Shown in pieces: positions 1 through 11,839 of a stretch of DNA of 64,000 nt (positions are counted from its first letter, which is position 1; each line of letters opens with the position of its first letter). The notes beneath the pieces were generated by a model that had not been told where the DNA came from, ran no database searches, and worked only from the letters and a program-made list of their open reading frames with translations. The stretch lies in contig VCAZ01000340.1 of the NCBI GenBank assembly GCA_005784505.1, positions 1 to 64,000 on the forward strand, written 5' to 3'. The DNA comes from Bagarius yarrelli. Lineage: Eukaryota; Chordata; Actinopteri; Siluriformes; Sisoridae. The translations under genes and the position numbers were made by a program.

Positions 1-3000
1 TGGCAGTGTGGTGTGTGCATGTGTTTGTGGTGTGTGGTGTGTGTGTGTGTGTTTGTGCAGTGTGGTGTGTGTTTGCATTGTGGAGTGTGGTGTGTTGGTG
101 TGTTTGTGACATGTGGTGTGTGAGTTGTGCGTGTGTGTGTGTGTTTGTGCAGTGTTTTATTGTGGTGTGGTGTGTGTGTTGTGTGTGCAGTGCGTATTTG
201 TGTGTGTGTGTGTTTGTGTGTGTGGTGTGTGGTTTTTGCAGTGTGGTGTGTGATTGGGTAGTGTGGGGTGTTGACAGTGTGGTGTGTGTTTGGAAGTGTG
301 GTGTGTGTGTTTGGGCAGTGTGGTGTGTGTGTGCTTGGGCAGATGGTGTGTGTGTGTGTGCAGTTGGTGTGTGTGTGGGGGAGTGTGGTGTGTGTTTGGG
401 TGTGGTGGTGTATGTGTGTGTTTGGACATTGTGGTATGTGTGTGGGGGGGCACTGTGGTGTGTTGTGTTTGTGTGATGAAATGTGGTGTGTGTTTGTGTT
501 TGGGCAGTGTGGTGTGTGTGTTTGTGCAGTGGTGGTGTGTGTATGGGCAGTGTGGTACAATGTGGGTTTTGGCAGTGGGTGTGTGTTTTGAACAGCTGTG
601 GTGTGTGTATTTGTGGAAGGTTGTGAGTGTATGGTTTTGTGCAAATGTGGTGTTGTTTGTGTGTCTTGTGCAAATGTTGGTGTGTGTGTGTTGAGTCTTT
701 GTGTGTGTTTGGTAGTGTGATGGGTGTGTTTGATGCAGTGTGAGTGTGTGGTGTGTGTGTGGATGTGTGGTTTGTGCAGTGTGGTGTGTGTTAATTGGGC
801 AGTGTAGGTGTGTGTGTTTGTGCAGTGTGGGGTGTGTGTGTATTTGGGGAGTGTGATGTGTGGGTTAGGCAGTGGGGGGTGTGTTTAATGTGAAGTGTGG
901 TGTGTTTGGTGTGTTTGTGCAGTGTGGTGTGATGAGTTTGTGCTGCCAAGTTGTGTGTGTGTGTTTGTGCAGTGTTTTATGTTGTGTGCGGTGGCAGGTC
1001 GTGTGTGCGGTTATGTGTTTGTGCAGTGCAGTATTTGTGTGTGTGTGGGTTTGTGCAGGTGGTGTGATGGATTTTGAAGTTGTGGTGTGTGTGTGATTGC
1101 GGTAGTGTGGGGTTTGTATTGGGGGCAGGTCGGTGTGTGTTTTGAGACAGCAGTGTGGTGTGTGGGTTTGGGCAGTGTGGTGTGTGTGTGCTTGGGCAGA
1201 TGGGGTGTCGTGTGTTTGTGCAGGGCTGGGTAATGTGTGTGTGGGGGGCAGGGGGGGTGGTGTTTGGGTAGTGTGATGCGTGTGTTTGGACAGTGTTGTC
1301 CCTGTGTTTTGACAGTGTTGTGTGTTTGGACAGCGTTGTTTTGTGTGTGGGTTGGGACAATGTGGGTATGTGTGGACAGTGTAGTATGTATGTGTGGGTT
1401 TGGACATTGTGGTATGTGGTGGGGGGGGGCACGTGGTGTGTGTTGTTTTGCAGTGATGGTGTGTGTCAGTGTGTGGGTTTGGCAGTGTGGTGTGTGTGTT
1501 TGTGCAGTGTGGGTGTGTGTGTGTGTGACAAGTGTGGTGTGTGTGTGTTCTGTGTGTGTTGGTACAATGTGGTGTGTGTGTTGGTGCAGTGTAGGGTGTG
1601 TGTATGTCTTTTGTTTCATGTTTGGTCAGTGTGTGTGTGTGGTGTGATGTTGACGGCTATATGTGTGGTGTGTGGTATTGGGAAGTGTGGTGTATGGGAT
1701 TGGTGACAGTGGGTTGTGTGTGGTGTGTGTCTGCAGCAGTGTGGTGTGTGTGTTTGTGCAGTGTGGTAGGATGTTGTGTGTTTGTGAGTGTGGTTATGGG
1801 TTTTGTGTGGGGCGTGTGTGTGTGGGGTTTTAGTGTTGTGTTGTTTGGGCAGTGGGTGTGTGTGTTTTGGTGTGTGTGGGGTGTGTGTGTGTTGGGGAGA
1901 GTGGTGTGTGTGTTGGGGGGGGTGTTTGGGCAGTGTGGTGTGTGTTTGGAAGGGGTGTGGTGTGTGTGTTGGGCCAGTGTGAGTGTGCTGTTTGAGGCAG
2001 ATGTGTTTGTGGGCAAGTGTGTGTGTTGTTGGGCAGTGTGTGTGTGTTGGGCAGAAACAGCATGTGGTGTGGGAGCCTGGGTGTGTGTGTGTGCAGTGTG
2101 GTATGTGGGTTAGTGGGGGGTGGATGGAAAGTTTGTGTGTGTTGTTGGAAGTGGGTTGTGGCTGTGTAGTGTTGTGCAGTCTGGTGTGTGTGGTGCGCAG
2201 CTGGGTGTGTGTTTGTGCAGTGTGGTATGTCTGTGTGTGTTTGTGTGTGTGTGTATGTGTGCAGTGTGGCGTGGTTTGAAGTTGTGTTTGGTGGGTTGGG
2301 TAGTGGGTGGTGTTTGGGCCGGTGGGGTGTGTGTTTGAGCAGTGTGATGTGTGTGTTTGGCAGTGTGGTGTGTGTACTGTGTGTGTTGTGCAAGTGGGGT
2401 GTGTGTGGGTGTGTGTGGTGTGTTTGTGTGTGTGTGTGTGTGTGGTTGTGGTTGTGTTGTGTGAGTGTGTTTGGGCCAGGTGGTGTATTATTTGGGCAGT
2501 GGTGTCTTATGTGTGTGCGGAAGTGGGTGTGGTATGTGTGTGTTGGGTGTGTGTGTGTGTTTGGGCCGTGTGGTGTGTGTGTGTGTGGGCAGTGTGGTTG
2601 TGTGTTGGGCAGTGTGACTGTGTGTGTTGTTGTGGCGTGGTGTGGGTGTGTTTTGGATTGGTGTGTGTGTCTGTGTTTTGTGTGTGTGTTTGTGTGTGTT
2701 GGGGGCAGTATGGTGTGTGTGTGTGTTTGGAAGTGTGGTGTGTGTGTTTGGGCAGTGGTGTGTGTGTGTGTTGGGAGTGTGGTGTATTGTTGTGGTGTGT
2801 GTGTGTGTGTTGTTTGTGTGTGTGTTTGTGCAGTGTGGTGTGTATGTGCCAGATTGTGTGTGTGGTGTGTATGTTGTGATGGTGTGTGTGTGTGTATGGC
2901 AATGTATGTGGAGTGTGTTTGTGAGGTGTGGTGTGTGTTTGGACATTGTGGTTGTTTGTGTGTGTGGTGTGTGTGTTTGTGCAGTGTGGTATGGTGGTTT

Positions 3001-3524
3001 GGGCAGTGTGGTGTGTGTATTTGAGCAGGGTGTGTGTGTGTGGTGTGTGTGTTGGGCAGTGTGGTATGTGTGTATTGTGATGGCAGTGTTGTGTGTGTGT
3101 GTGTTTTTGTGTGGTATTGTGGTGGTGGTTATTGTGCAGTGGGTTTTTGTGTGGTGTGTGTGTTTGGGGAGTGTTCTAGGTGTGTGTTTGGTGCGTGTAT
3201 GTGTGTGTGGTATGGTTGTGTGTGAAGGTTTGTGTGTGTTGGGATTTGTGTATGTGTGTGTGTGTGTTTTGCAGTGTGGTGTGGGTTTGGGCAGTGTGTT
3301 GGTGTGTGTTTGGACCAGTGTGGTGTTTTTTGGACAGGTGTGGTGTAAGTTGTGTGGTGTGTGGTGTGGGTTTGTGTGGTTTGTGCAGTGTGGTGTGTGT
3401 AAGTGTTTGTGCAGTGGGTGTGTGTGTGTGTTTGTGCAGTGTTGTATGTGTTGTGTGTTTGTGCAGTGTGGTATGGTGTGTGGCATGGCAGTGTGGTGTG
3501 TGCGTGTGTTTGTGCAGTGTGGAT

Positions 3525-4840
3525 GTGTGTAAGAGTTGAGTTTGAGTAGTGAGTTTGCAGTTTTTGGTGTGATGTTTGTTGTTTGCGTAGTGTGGGTGTG
3601 TATTTGGGCAGGTGTGTGTGTGTTTGGGCAGGTGGGGTGTTTGTGTTTGAGAAGTGTGGTATTTGTGTGTTTGGGCAGTGTGGTGTGGTTGTGATTGGCA
3701 GTGTGGGGTGTGTGTTGTGTTTGTGCAGTGTGGTATGTGTGTGTGGAGATGGCAGTGTTGGTGTGTGCGTGTGTGTTGCAGTGTGGTGTGGGTTTGTGGT
3801 GTTTGTGCCAGTGTGGTGTGTGTGTGTGTTTGTGCAGTTTGTGGTGGGTGTGTTTGTGCAGTGTGGTATGTTGTGTTTGTGCAGTGTGTGGTTGAATGTG
3901 TTGTGTGGTGGGCAGTGTTGGTGTGTGAGTGTGTTTGTGCAGGTGTGGTTGTGTGTAAGAGTTTTTGCAGTGTGAGTTTTTGCAGTGTGGTGTTTGGTAG
4001 TGTGGTGTGTGTTTGGGCAGTGTGGTGTGTGTGTTGAGCCAGGTGTGGTGTTTGGGGCAGTGTGGTGTGTGTGCTTAGCAGTTGTGGTTGTGTGTGGGGG
4101 CAGTGTGGTATGTGTGTGTGGGATGGCAGTGTGGTGTGTGCGTGTGTTTGTGCAGTGCGGTATGTGTGTTTGTGCAGTGTGGGTTTTTGGGTGTGGGTGT
4201 GTGTGTTGGGAAGAGTGTGTCATGGTGTTGTGAGTGTGGGTGGTGTTTGTGCAGTGTGGTTATGTGTATGGGGTGGCAGTGTGGTGTATGTGTGTTTGTG
4301 CAATTGGTGTGTGTTGGGCAGTGTGGTGGTGTCTTAGGTGTGTGGTGTGTGTGTGTTTGGCAGTGAGGTATGTGTGTGTGTGTATTTGGGCAGTGTGGTT
4401 TGTGTTTGGGCAGTGGGTTTGTGTGTTTTTGCAGTGGGTGTGTGTGTTTGTGTGTTTGGCAGTGTGGTGTGAATTGTGCAGTGTGGTGTTTGTGTGTGTG
4501 TGTGTGTGTGTTTATATGTGATAGTGGGCAGTGGGTAGTGTGTTTGGGGTGTTGTGTGTGTGTGTTTTGGGCAGTTGGTGTGTGTGTGTTTGTGCAGTTG
4601 AGGTTATGTGTGTTGTGTGGGCGTGTTTTTGCAGTGTGGTGTGTGTTTGGGAGTGGTTGTGTGTGGTGTGTTGGACCGTGTGGACAGTGTGGTTTGTGTG
4701 TTTGTTGCATGTGGTGTGGGTTTGGGTTTTGTGCAGGTGTGTGGGTTTGTGTGTTTGTGCAGGTGGGGTGTGTGTGTGTTTGTGTGTGTGTTTGTGAGTG
4801 TGGTATGTGTGTAAGAGTTTTGCAGTGTGAGTTTTGCAGG
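3525..4840. repeat. Short higher-order repeat within the GT satellite
   Basis: The rare string TGTGTAAGAGTT, followed by one or two TGCAGTGTGAGTTTT-like units, occurs near 3,525, 3,950 and 4,807. Each copy has a nearby upstream unit of the type ATGGCAGTGTGGTGTGTGCG. This suggests several copies of a larger unit of roughly 400-850 bp that later diverged. Confidence 0.6.
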
Positions 4841-5449
4841 TGTGCTATTTGTGTCTTGGTTGTGGTGTGGTATTGGGCAGTGTGGTGTGTATTGGGCGTG
4901 GGGTGTGTGTGTTTGGGCAGTGTGGTGGGTTTGGGGCAGTGTGGTGTGTGTGGTGTGGTGTGGGTGTTTTGTGGAGGTGGTATGTGTGTGTGGGATGGAT
5001 GGGGTGGGTGGTGTGTGCGTGTGTTTGTGAAGTGGGGTAATGTGTGTTTGTGTGGGGGGCAGTGTGGTGTGTGGGTTTGGGAAAGTGTGTGTGTGTGGTG
5101 TGTGTGTTTTGTGCAAGTGTGGTTGTGTATGGGGTGGTGGCAGTGTGGTGTATGGTGTTTGTGAATATGGTGTGTGGTTGGGTGTGTGGTGTTTGGCAGT
5201 GTGTGTGGTGTGTGTGTGTGTGTTTGGAGAGTGTGGCATGTGGTTTGTGCAGTGTGGTGTGGTGTTGTGAGGGTGGTATGTTATGGGTGCAGTGTGGTGT
5301 ATGTGTGTTTGTGAATAGGTGTGGTTTGGTAGGGGGGTGTGTTGGGCGGGGTGATGTGTGTTTTGGGGTGGGTGTGTGGTGTGTGTGTGAGGCGGTACGG
5401 TGGTGTGTGGGCAGTGGGGTTTGTGCAGTGTGGTGTGTGTGTTTGTGTG

Positions 5450-8400
5450 TGGTGTGTGTGGCGGTTGGGTAGTGTGGTGGTGTGTGGTTTGTGCAGTTGG
5501 ATATGTGTGGGGGGGCCGGTGGGGGTGTGTGTTTGTGCATGTGGTATGTGTGTTTGATGTGTGTGTGTGTGTTGTGCAGTGTGGTGTGTGTGTCTTGTTT
5601 GTGCAATTGTGGTGTGTGTGTTTGTGAAGTGTGGTTCGTTTGTGTATGTTGTTTATGATGTGTGGGCAGTTGGGTATGTGTGTTTGGGCAGCGTGTGGTG
5701 TGGTTTTGTGCAGTGGTGTGTGTGTTGTGTGTGTGTGGAGTTTGGTGTGTGTCGCTGTTTGTGCAATGTGGTGTGTTGTGTTTGTGCAGTGTTGTGGTGT
5801 ATGGTATGCCTGTGTGTGTGTGTGTGGGCAGTGTGGTGGTGTGTGTGTTGTTGCAGTCTGGTGTGTTTGTTGTGCAGTGTGGTATTGTGTGTGGGGGGGG
5901 CAGTGTGTTGGTGTGTGGTGTGAGTTGTGTGAAGTGTGGTATGTGTGTGTTGTGGTATGTGTGGTATGTGTTTGTCGTGTGTGTGCGCATGTGTGTGTGT
6001 GTGTGGTTTTTGGGGAGTGTGGCATGTATGTTTGTGCAAGTGTGCTGTGTGTTTGTGCAGTGGTGGGTATGTATGTGTGTGTTTGTGCAGTGTGGTGTAT
6101 GTGTTTTTGCAGTGTGGCGTGTGTGTTTGGGTAGTGTGGTATGTGTATGTGTGTGTGTGTATTTGGGCAGTGTGGTTTCTGTGTTTTGCAGTGTGCTGTG
6201 TGTGTTTGGGTAGTGTGGTATGTGTATGTGTTGTGTGTGTGTGTTTGGACAGTGTGATGTGTGTGTTTGGGCAGTGTGGTATGTGTATGTGTGTGTGTGT
6301 GTGTATTTGGGCAGTGTGGTTTGTGTGTTTTTGCAGTGTGTGTGTGTGGTTGGGTAGTGTGGTGGTGTGTGTTTTGTGCAGTGTGGTATGTGTATATGGG
6401 GCAGTGCAAGTGTGGTGTGTTGTGGTGTTTGGCAGTGTCGTGTGTGCCTTAGGCAGTGTGTGTGTTTTTGTGCAGTGTGGTATGTGTATGTGTGTGTGTA
6501 TTTGGGCAGTGTGGGTTTGTGTGTTTGCAGTGTGTGTGTTGTGGTGTTTGGGCAGTGTGGTGTGGCAGTGTGGAGTGTGTATTTGTGCAGCTGGTGTGGT
6601 GTCTGTGTTTCGGGAGTGTGGTGTGTGTGTTTGAGCAGTGTGGTGTGTGTTTGTTTGTGCAGTGTGCTGTGTTTGTGTTTGTGTTTGGGCAGTGTGGTAT
6701 GTGTGTGTGGGGTGGCAGTGTGGTGTGTGGGTGTATTTGTGCAGTGGCCGTTATGTGTGTGTGTTTGTTTGTGCAGTGTGGGTTTTTGAAGTGTGGTGTG
6801 TGTTTGGGTAGTGTGGTGTGTGTGTTTGGGCGTGTGGTTGGTTGGGTGGTGTGTGGGTGTGTTCTTGGTTTGGTTGGCAGTTTGTGTGTGCGTGTTGTTT
6901 GTGCAGTGCGGTGTGTGTGTGTGTGTGTGGTTGTGCAGTGTGGGTTTTTGCAGTGTGGTGTGTGTTTGGGTTGTGTGTGTGTGGTGTGTTTGGGCAGTGT
7001 GTGTGTTTGTGGTGTTTGAACAATGTGGTATGTGTGGGGGGGCAGTGTGGGTGTGTGTGTGTTGTGCAGTGTGGTACGTTGTGTTTGGGGTTTGTGGTGT
7101 GTGTTTGTGTGTGTGTGTTGTGCAGTGTGGTGTGTGTGTCTCTGTGTGTGCAATGTGGTGTGTGTGTTTGTGCAGTGTGGTGTATGTGCATGTGTGTGTG
7201 TGTGTGTGTGTTTGGGCAGTGTGGTGTGTGTGTTGTGTGTGTGTGGGCAGGCAGTGTGGTGTGTGTGTTTGTGCAGTCTGTTGTGTGTGTTTGTGCAGTG
7301 TGTGGTATGTGTGGGGGGTTTGCAGTGTGGTGTGTGTTGTGTGTGTGGTTTGGGCAGTATTGTGTGTGTGTTTTTGCAGTGTGGTGTGTGTGTTGGTTGA
7401 GCAGTATGATGTGTGTGTTTGGGCAGTGTGTGGTGTGTGGTTGTGTGTTTTGTGCAGTGTGGTATGTGGTGTTGTGCAGTGTGGTGTGTGGGTGTTTGGG
7501 TAGTGTGGGTGTGTGTTTGGGCAATGTGGTGTGTGTGTCTGTGTGTGTGTTTGGGCAGTGTGGTGCTTGTGTGTGTTTGCGAAGTGTGGTGTGTAGTGTC
7601 TGTGTGTTTTGGGCAGTGTGGTGTTTGTATTTGGGGGGCAGTGTGGTTTGTGTGTGTTTTGTGTGTGTTGTGTGTGTGTTTGTGCAGTGTGGTATGTAGG
7701 TGTGTGGGCAGTGTGGTGTGTGTGGTTTGGGCAGTGTGGGTGTTGTTTGTTTGTGTTGCAGTGTGGGTATGTCTGTGTGTGTGTGTGTGTGCGTGTGTGT
7801 TTTTGGCAGTGTGGCTTGTGTGTTTTGGGCAGGGTTGCAGTGTGGTGTGTGTGTTTGGGCATTGTGGTGTGTGGTGTGTGTTTTAGTGTGTGTTGTTTGT
7901 GTTTTTGTGCCTTGTGGTGTGTTTCATTTGTGCAGTGTGGTATGGTGTGTGTGTGTGTGTTTTGGCAGTGTGGCTTGTGTGTTTTTGCAGTGTGTGTGTT
8001 TGGGCGGTGTGTGTGTGTGTGTGTGCGTGTTGGACGGTGTGTGTGTATGTTTGGGCAGTGGTTGTGTGTGTGTGTGTTGTGGGCAGTGTGGTGTGTGTGG
8101 GTGTGTGTGTGTGTGTGTTTTGGGCAGTGTGTTTGTGTGTGGGTGTGGGTGTGATTGTGCAGTCAGTGAGGTATGTATGGTGTGTGTGTGTGTGTGTTTG
8201 TGCAGTGTGGCGTGTGTGTTTTTGCAGTGTGGTGTGTGTGTTTGGGCAGTGTGGTGTGTGTTTGTGTGTGTGTGTTTGGGCATTGTGGTGTGTGTGTGTT
8301 TTAAGTGTGTGTTGTGTGTGGTTTTGTGCAGTGTGGTATGTGTATGGGGTGGCAGTGTGGTGTATGTGTGTTGTGCAATATGCCCTTTGTGGTGTGTGTG

Positions 8401-11225
8401 TTGTGTGGTTGGGCAGTGTTGGTGTGTGTGTGTGTTGTTTGGAGTGTGTGTGTGTGTTGTTGTGTTTGGAGTGTGGCGTGTGTGTTTGTGCAGTGTGGTG
8501 TGTGTTTGTTTGTGCAGTGTGGTATGTGTGTATGTGTATGGGTGGCAGTGTGGTGTATGTGTGTTTGTGCAATATGGTGTGTGTTTGGGTAGTGTGGTGT
8601 GTGTGTTTGGGCGGTGTGTGTGTGTTCTTGGGCAGTGTGGTGTGTGCGTGTGTTTGTGCAGTGCGGTACGTGTGTGTGTGTGCAGTGTGGGTTTTTGCAG
8701 TGTGGTGTTTGTGTGTTTGAGCAGTGTGGTGTGTGTGTGTTGTGTGTGTGGTGTGTTTGGGGTAGTGTGGTGTGTGTGTGGGCTTGTGCAGTGTGGTATG
8801 TGTGTGGGGGGGCAGTGTGGTGTGTGTTTGTGTGCAGTGTGGTATGTGTGTTTGATGTGTGTGTGTGTGTGTTGTGCAGTGTGGTGTGTGTGTCTCTGTT
8901 TGTGCAATGTGGTGTGTGTGTTTGTGCAGTGTGGTGTATGTGTATGTCTGTTTGTGTGTTTGGGCAGTGTGGTATGTGTGTTTGGGCAGTGTGGTGTGTG
9001 TGTTTGTGCAGTGGTGTGTGTGTGTGTGTGTGTTGTGGAGTTTGGTGTGTGTCGCTGTTTGTGCAATGTGGTGTGTGTGTTTGTTGTGCAGTGTGGTGTG
9101 TATGTGTATGCCTGTGTGTGTGGTGTGTGGTGTGCAGTGTGGTGTGTGGTGTTTGTGCAGTTTTGTGGTGGTGTGTGTGTTGTGCAGTGTGGTATGTGGT
9201 GTGGGGGGGGGCAGTGTGGTGTGTGTGTGTGAGTTTGTGCAGTGTGGTATGTGTGTGTTTGTTCAGTGTGGTATGTGTGTGTGTATGGTGTGCGTGTGTG
9301 TGCGCATGTGTGTGTGTGTGTGGTGTGTTTGGGGGTGGAGTGTGGCATGTGTGCTGTTGTGTTGGCAGTGTGCTGTGTGTTTGTGCAGTGTGGTATGTAT
9401 GTGTGTGTTTGTGCAGTGTGGTGTATGTGTTTTTGCAGTGTGGCGTGTGTGTGTTTGGGTATGTGGTATGTGTATGTGTGTGTATTTGGGCAGTGTGGTT
9501 TGTGTGTTTTTGCAGTGTGCTGTGTGTGTTTGGGTAGTGTGGTATGTGTATGTGTGTGTGTGTGTGTGTGTTTGGACAGTGTGATGTGGTGTGTTTGGGC
9601 AGTGTGGTATGTGTATGTGTGTGGTGTGTGTGTATTTGGGCAGTGTGGTTTGTGTTGTTTTTGCAGTGTGCTGTGGTGTGTTGGGTTAGTGTGGTGTGTG
9701 TGTTTGTGCAGTGTGGTATGTGTATGGGGCGGCAGTGTGGTGTGTGTGTGTTTGTGCAGTGTCGTGTGTGTTTGTGCAGTGTGGTATGTGTATGTGTGTG
9801 TGTATTTGGGCAGTGTGGTTTGTGTGTTTTTGCAGTGTGGTGTGTGTGTTTGGGCAGTGTGGAGTGTGTATTTGTGCAGCCTGGTGTGTGTGTCTGTGTT
9901 TCGGGAGTGTGGTGTGTGTGTTTGAGCAGTGTGGTGTGTGTTTGTTTGTGCAGTGTGCTGTGTTTGTGTTTGTGTTTGGGCAGTGTGTGTATGTGTGTGT
10001 GGGGTGGCAGTGTGGTGTGTGCGTGTGTATTTGTGCAGTGCGTTATGTGTGTGTGTTTGTGCAGTGTGGGTTTTTGCAGTGTGGTGTGTGTTTGGGTAGT
10101 GTGGTGTGTGTGTTTTGGCGGTGTGGTGTGTGTTCTTGGGCAGTTTGGTGTGTGCGTGTGTTTGTGGAGTGCGGTGTGTGTGTGTGTGTGTGTGTTTGTG
10201 CAGTGTGGGTTTTTGCAGTGTGGTGTGTGTTTGGGTTGTGTGGTGTGTGTGTGTTTGGGCAGTGTGTGTGTTGTGTGTGTTTGAACAATGTGGTATGTGT
10301 GGGGGGGCAGTGTGGTGTGTGTGTGTGCAGTGTGGTATGTGTGTTTGGGGGTTTGTGGTGTGTGTTTGTGTGTGTGTGTTGTGCAGTGTGGTGTGTGTGT
10401 CTCTGTGTGTGCAATGTGGTGTGTGTTTGTGCAGTGTGGTGTATGTGCATGTGTGTGTGTGTGTGTTTGGGCAGTGTGTGGTGTGTGTGTGTGTGTGTGT
10501 GGGGGCAGTGTGGTGTGTTTGTGTGTGCAGTCTGTTGTGTGTGTTTGTGCAGTGTGGTATGTGTGGGGGGGCAGTGTGGTGTGTGTGTGTGTTTGGGCAG
10601 TATTGTGTGTGTGTTTTTGCAGTGTGGTGTGTGTGTTTGAGCAGTATGATGTGTGTGTTTGGGCAGTGTGGTGTGTGTGTGTGTTTGTGCAGTGTGGTAT
10701 GTGTGTTTTTGCAGTGTGGTGTGTGTGTGTTTGGGTAGTGTGGTGTGTGTTTGGGCAATGTGGTGTGTGTGTCTGTGTGTGTGTTTGGGCAGTGTGGTGC
10801 TTGTGTGTGTTTGCGAAGTGTGGTGTGTCTGTGTGTTTGGGCAGTGTGGTGTTTGTATTTGGGCAGTGTGGTTTGTGTGTGTTTGTGTGTGTTGTGTGTG
10901 TGTGTGTGTGTGTTTGTGTGCAGTGTGGTATGTAGGTGTGTGGGCAGTGTGGTGTGTGTGTTTGGGCAGTGTGGTGTGTTTGTTTGTGCAGTGTGGTATG
11001 TCTGTGTGTGTGTGTGCGTGTTGTGTTTTGGCAGTGTGGTGTGTTTCTTGTGTGGTTCTGTTGTGTGGTGTGTGTGTTTGGGCAATTGTGGTGTGGGTGT
11101 GTTTTAGTGTGTGTTGTTTGTGGTGTTTTTGTGGCAGTGTGGTGTGTTCATTGTGCAGTGTGGTATGTGTGTGTGTGTGTTTTGGCAGTGGCTTGTGTGT
11201 TTTTGCAGTGTGGTGTGTGTGTTTG
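5450..11225. repeat. Higher-order duplication of about 3.3 kb inside the GT satellite
   Basis: Two blocks, about 5,450-8,010 and 8,745-11,225, share the same order of rare variant units. Paired landmarks are GTCGCTGTTT at 5,751 and 9,051, TTTCGGGAGTGTGG at about 6,608 and 9,899, GTCTCTGTGTGTGCAATG at about 7,138 and 10,399, TTTGCGAAGTGTGG at about 7,577 and 10,811, and TTTTAGTGTGTGTTG at about 7,882 and 11,102. The offset drifts from about 3,300 to about 3,220, so indels have accumulated. The left block looks noisier, with extra or missing single G and T bases. An assembly duplication is therefore an alternative explanation. Confidence 0.8.
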
Positions 11226-11839
11226 GGCAGTGTGGTGTGTTTGGGGTGGCATGTGGTGTGTGTGTGTTTGGACGGTGTGGGTGGTTGCATGTTTGTGAGT
11301 GGTGTGTGGTGTGTTTGGGCAGTGTGGTGTGTGTGTGTTGGTGTGTGTTTGGGGTGTTCAGTGTGGTGTGGTGGGTGTGGTGTCTTGTGCGGTGAGGTCT
11401 GTATGTGTTGTGTGTGTGTGGTTTGGGCAGTGTGGGGTGTTCATTTGTGCAGTGTGGTATTGGTGTGTGGTGTTTTTGGCAGTGTGGCTTGTGTGTGTGT
11501 TTTGCAGTGTGGGGTGTGTGTGTATGTGTGTGTTTGGGCAGTGTGGTGTGTGTTGGCATGTGTGGTGTGTGTGTGTGTATGTGTGTGTTTGGGCAGTGTG
11601 GTGTGTGGTGTGCTTGTGCAGTGAGGTATGTATGTGTTGGTGTGTGTGTGTTTGGGAGTGTGGTGTGTGTGGTGTGCGTTAGGGCAGTGTGGGGTGTGTG
11701 TTTGTCAGTGTGTGGTGTGGTGTGGTGTGTGTTTGGGAGTGTGGTATGTGTGTGTGGGGTGGGGTGGCAGTGTGGTGTGTGTGTGGTTGTGCAGTTTGTG
11801 CAGTGTTGGTGTGTGTGTGTGTGTTTTGGGCAGTGTGGT

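Noticed and set aside
4845..11085. Minus-strand open frames of about 1,000 codons rich in Thr-His-Thr-Pro-His-Cys
   Set aside because: They lie in the GT satellite. CA-rich DNA has few stop codons in any frame, all frames are similarly open, and there is no promoter or domain.
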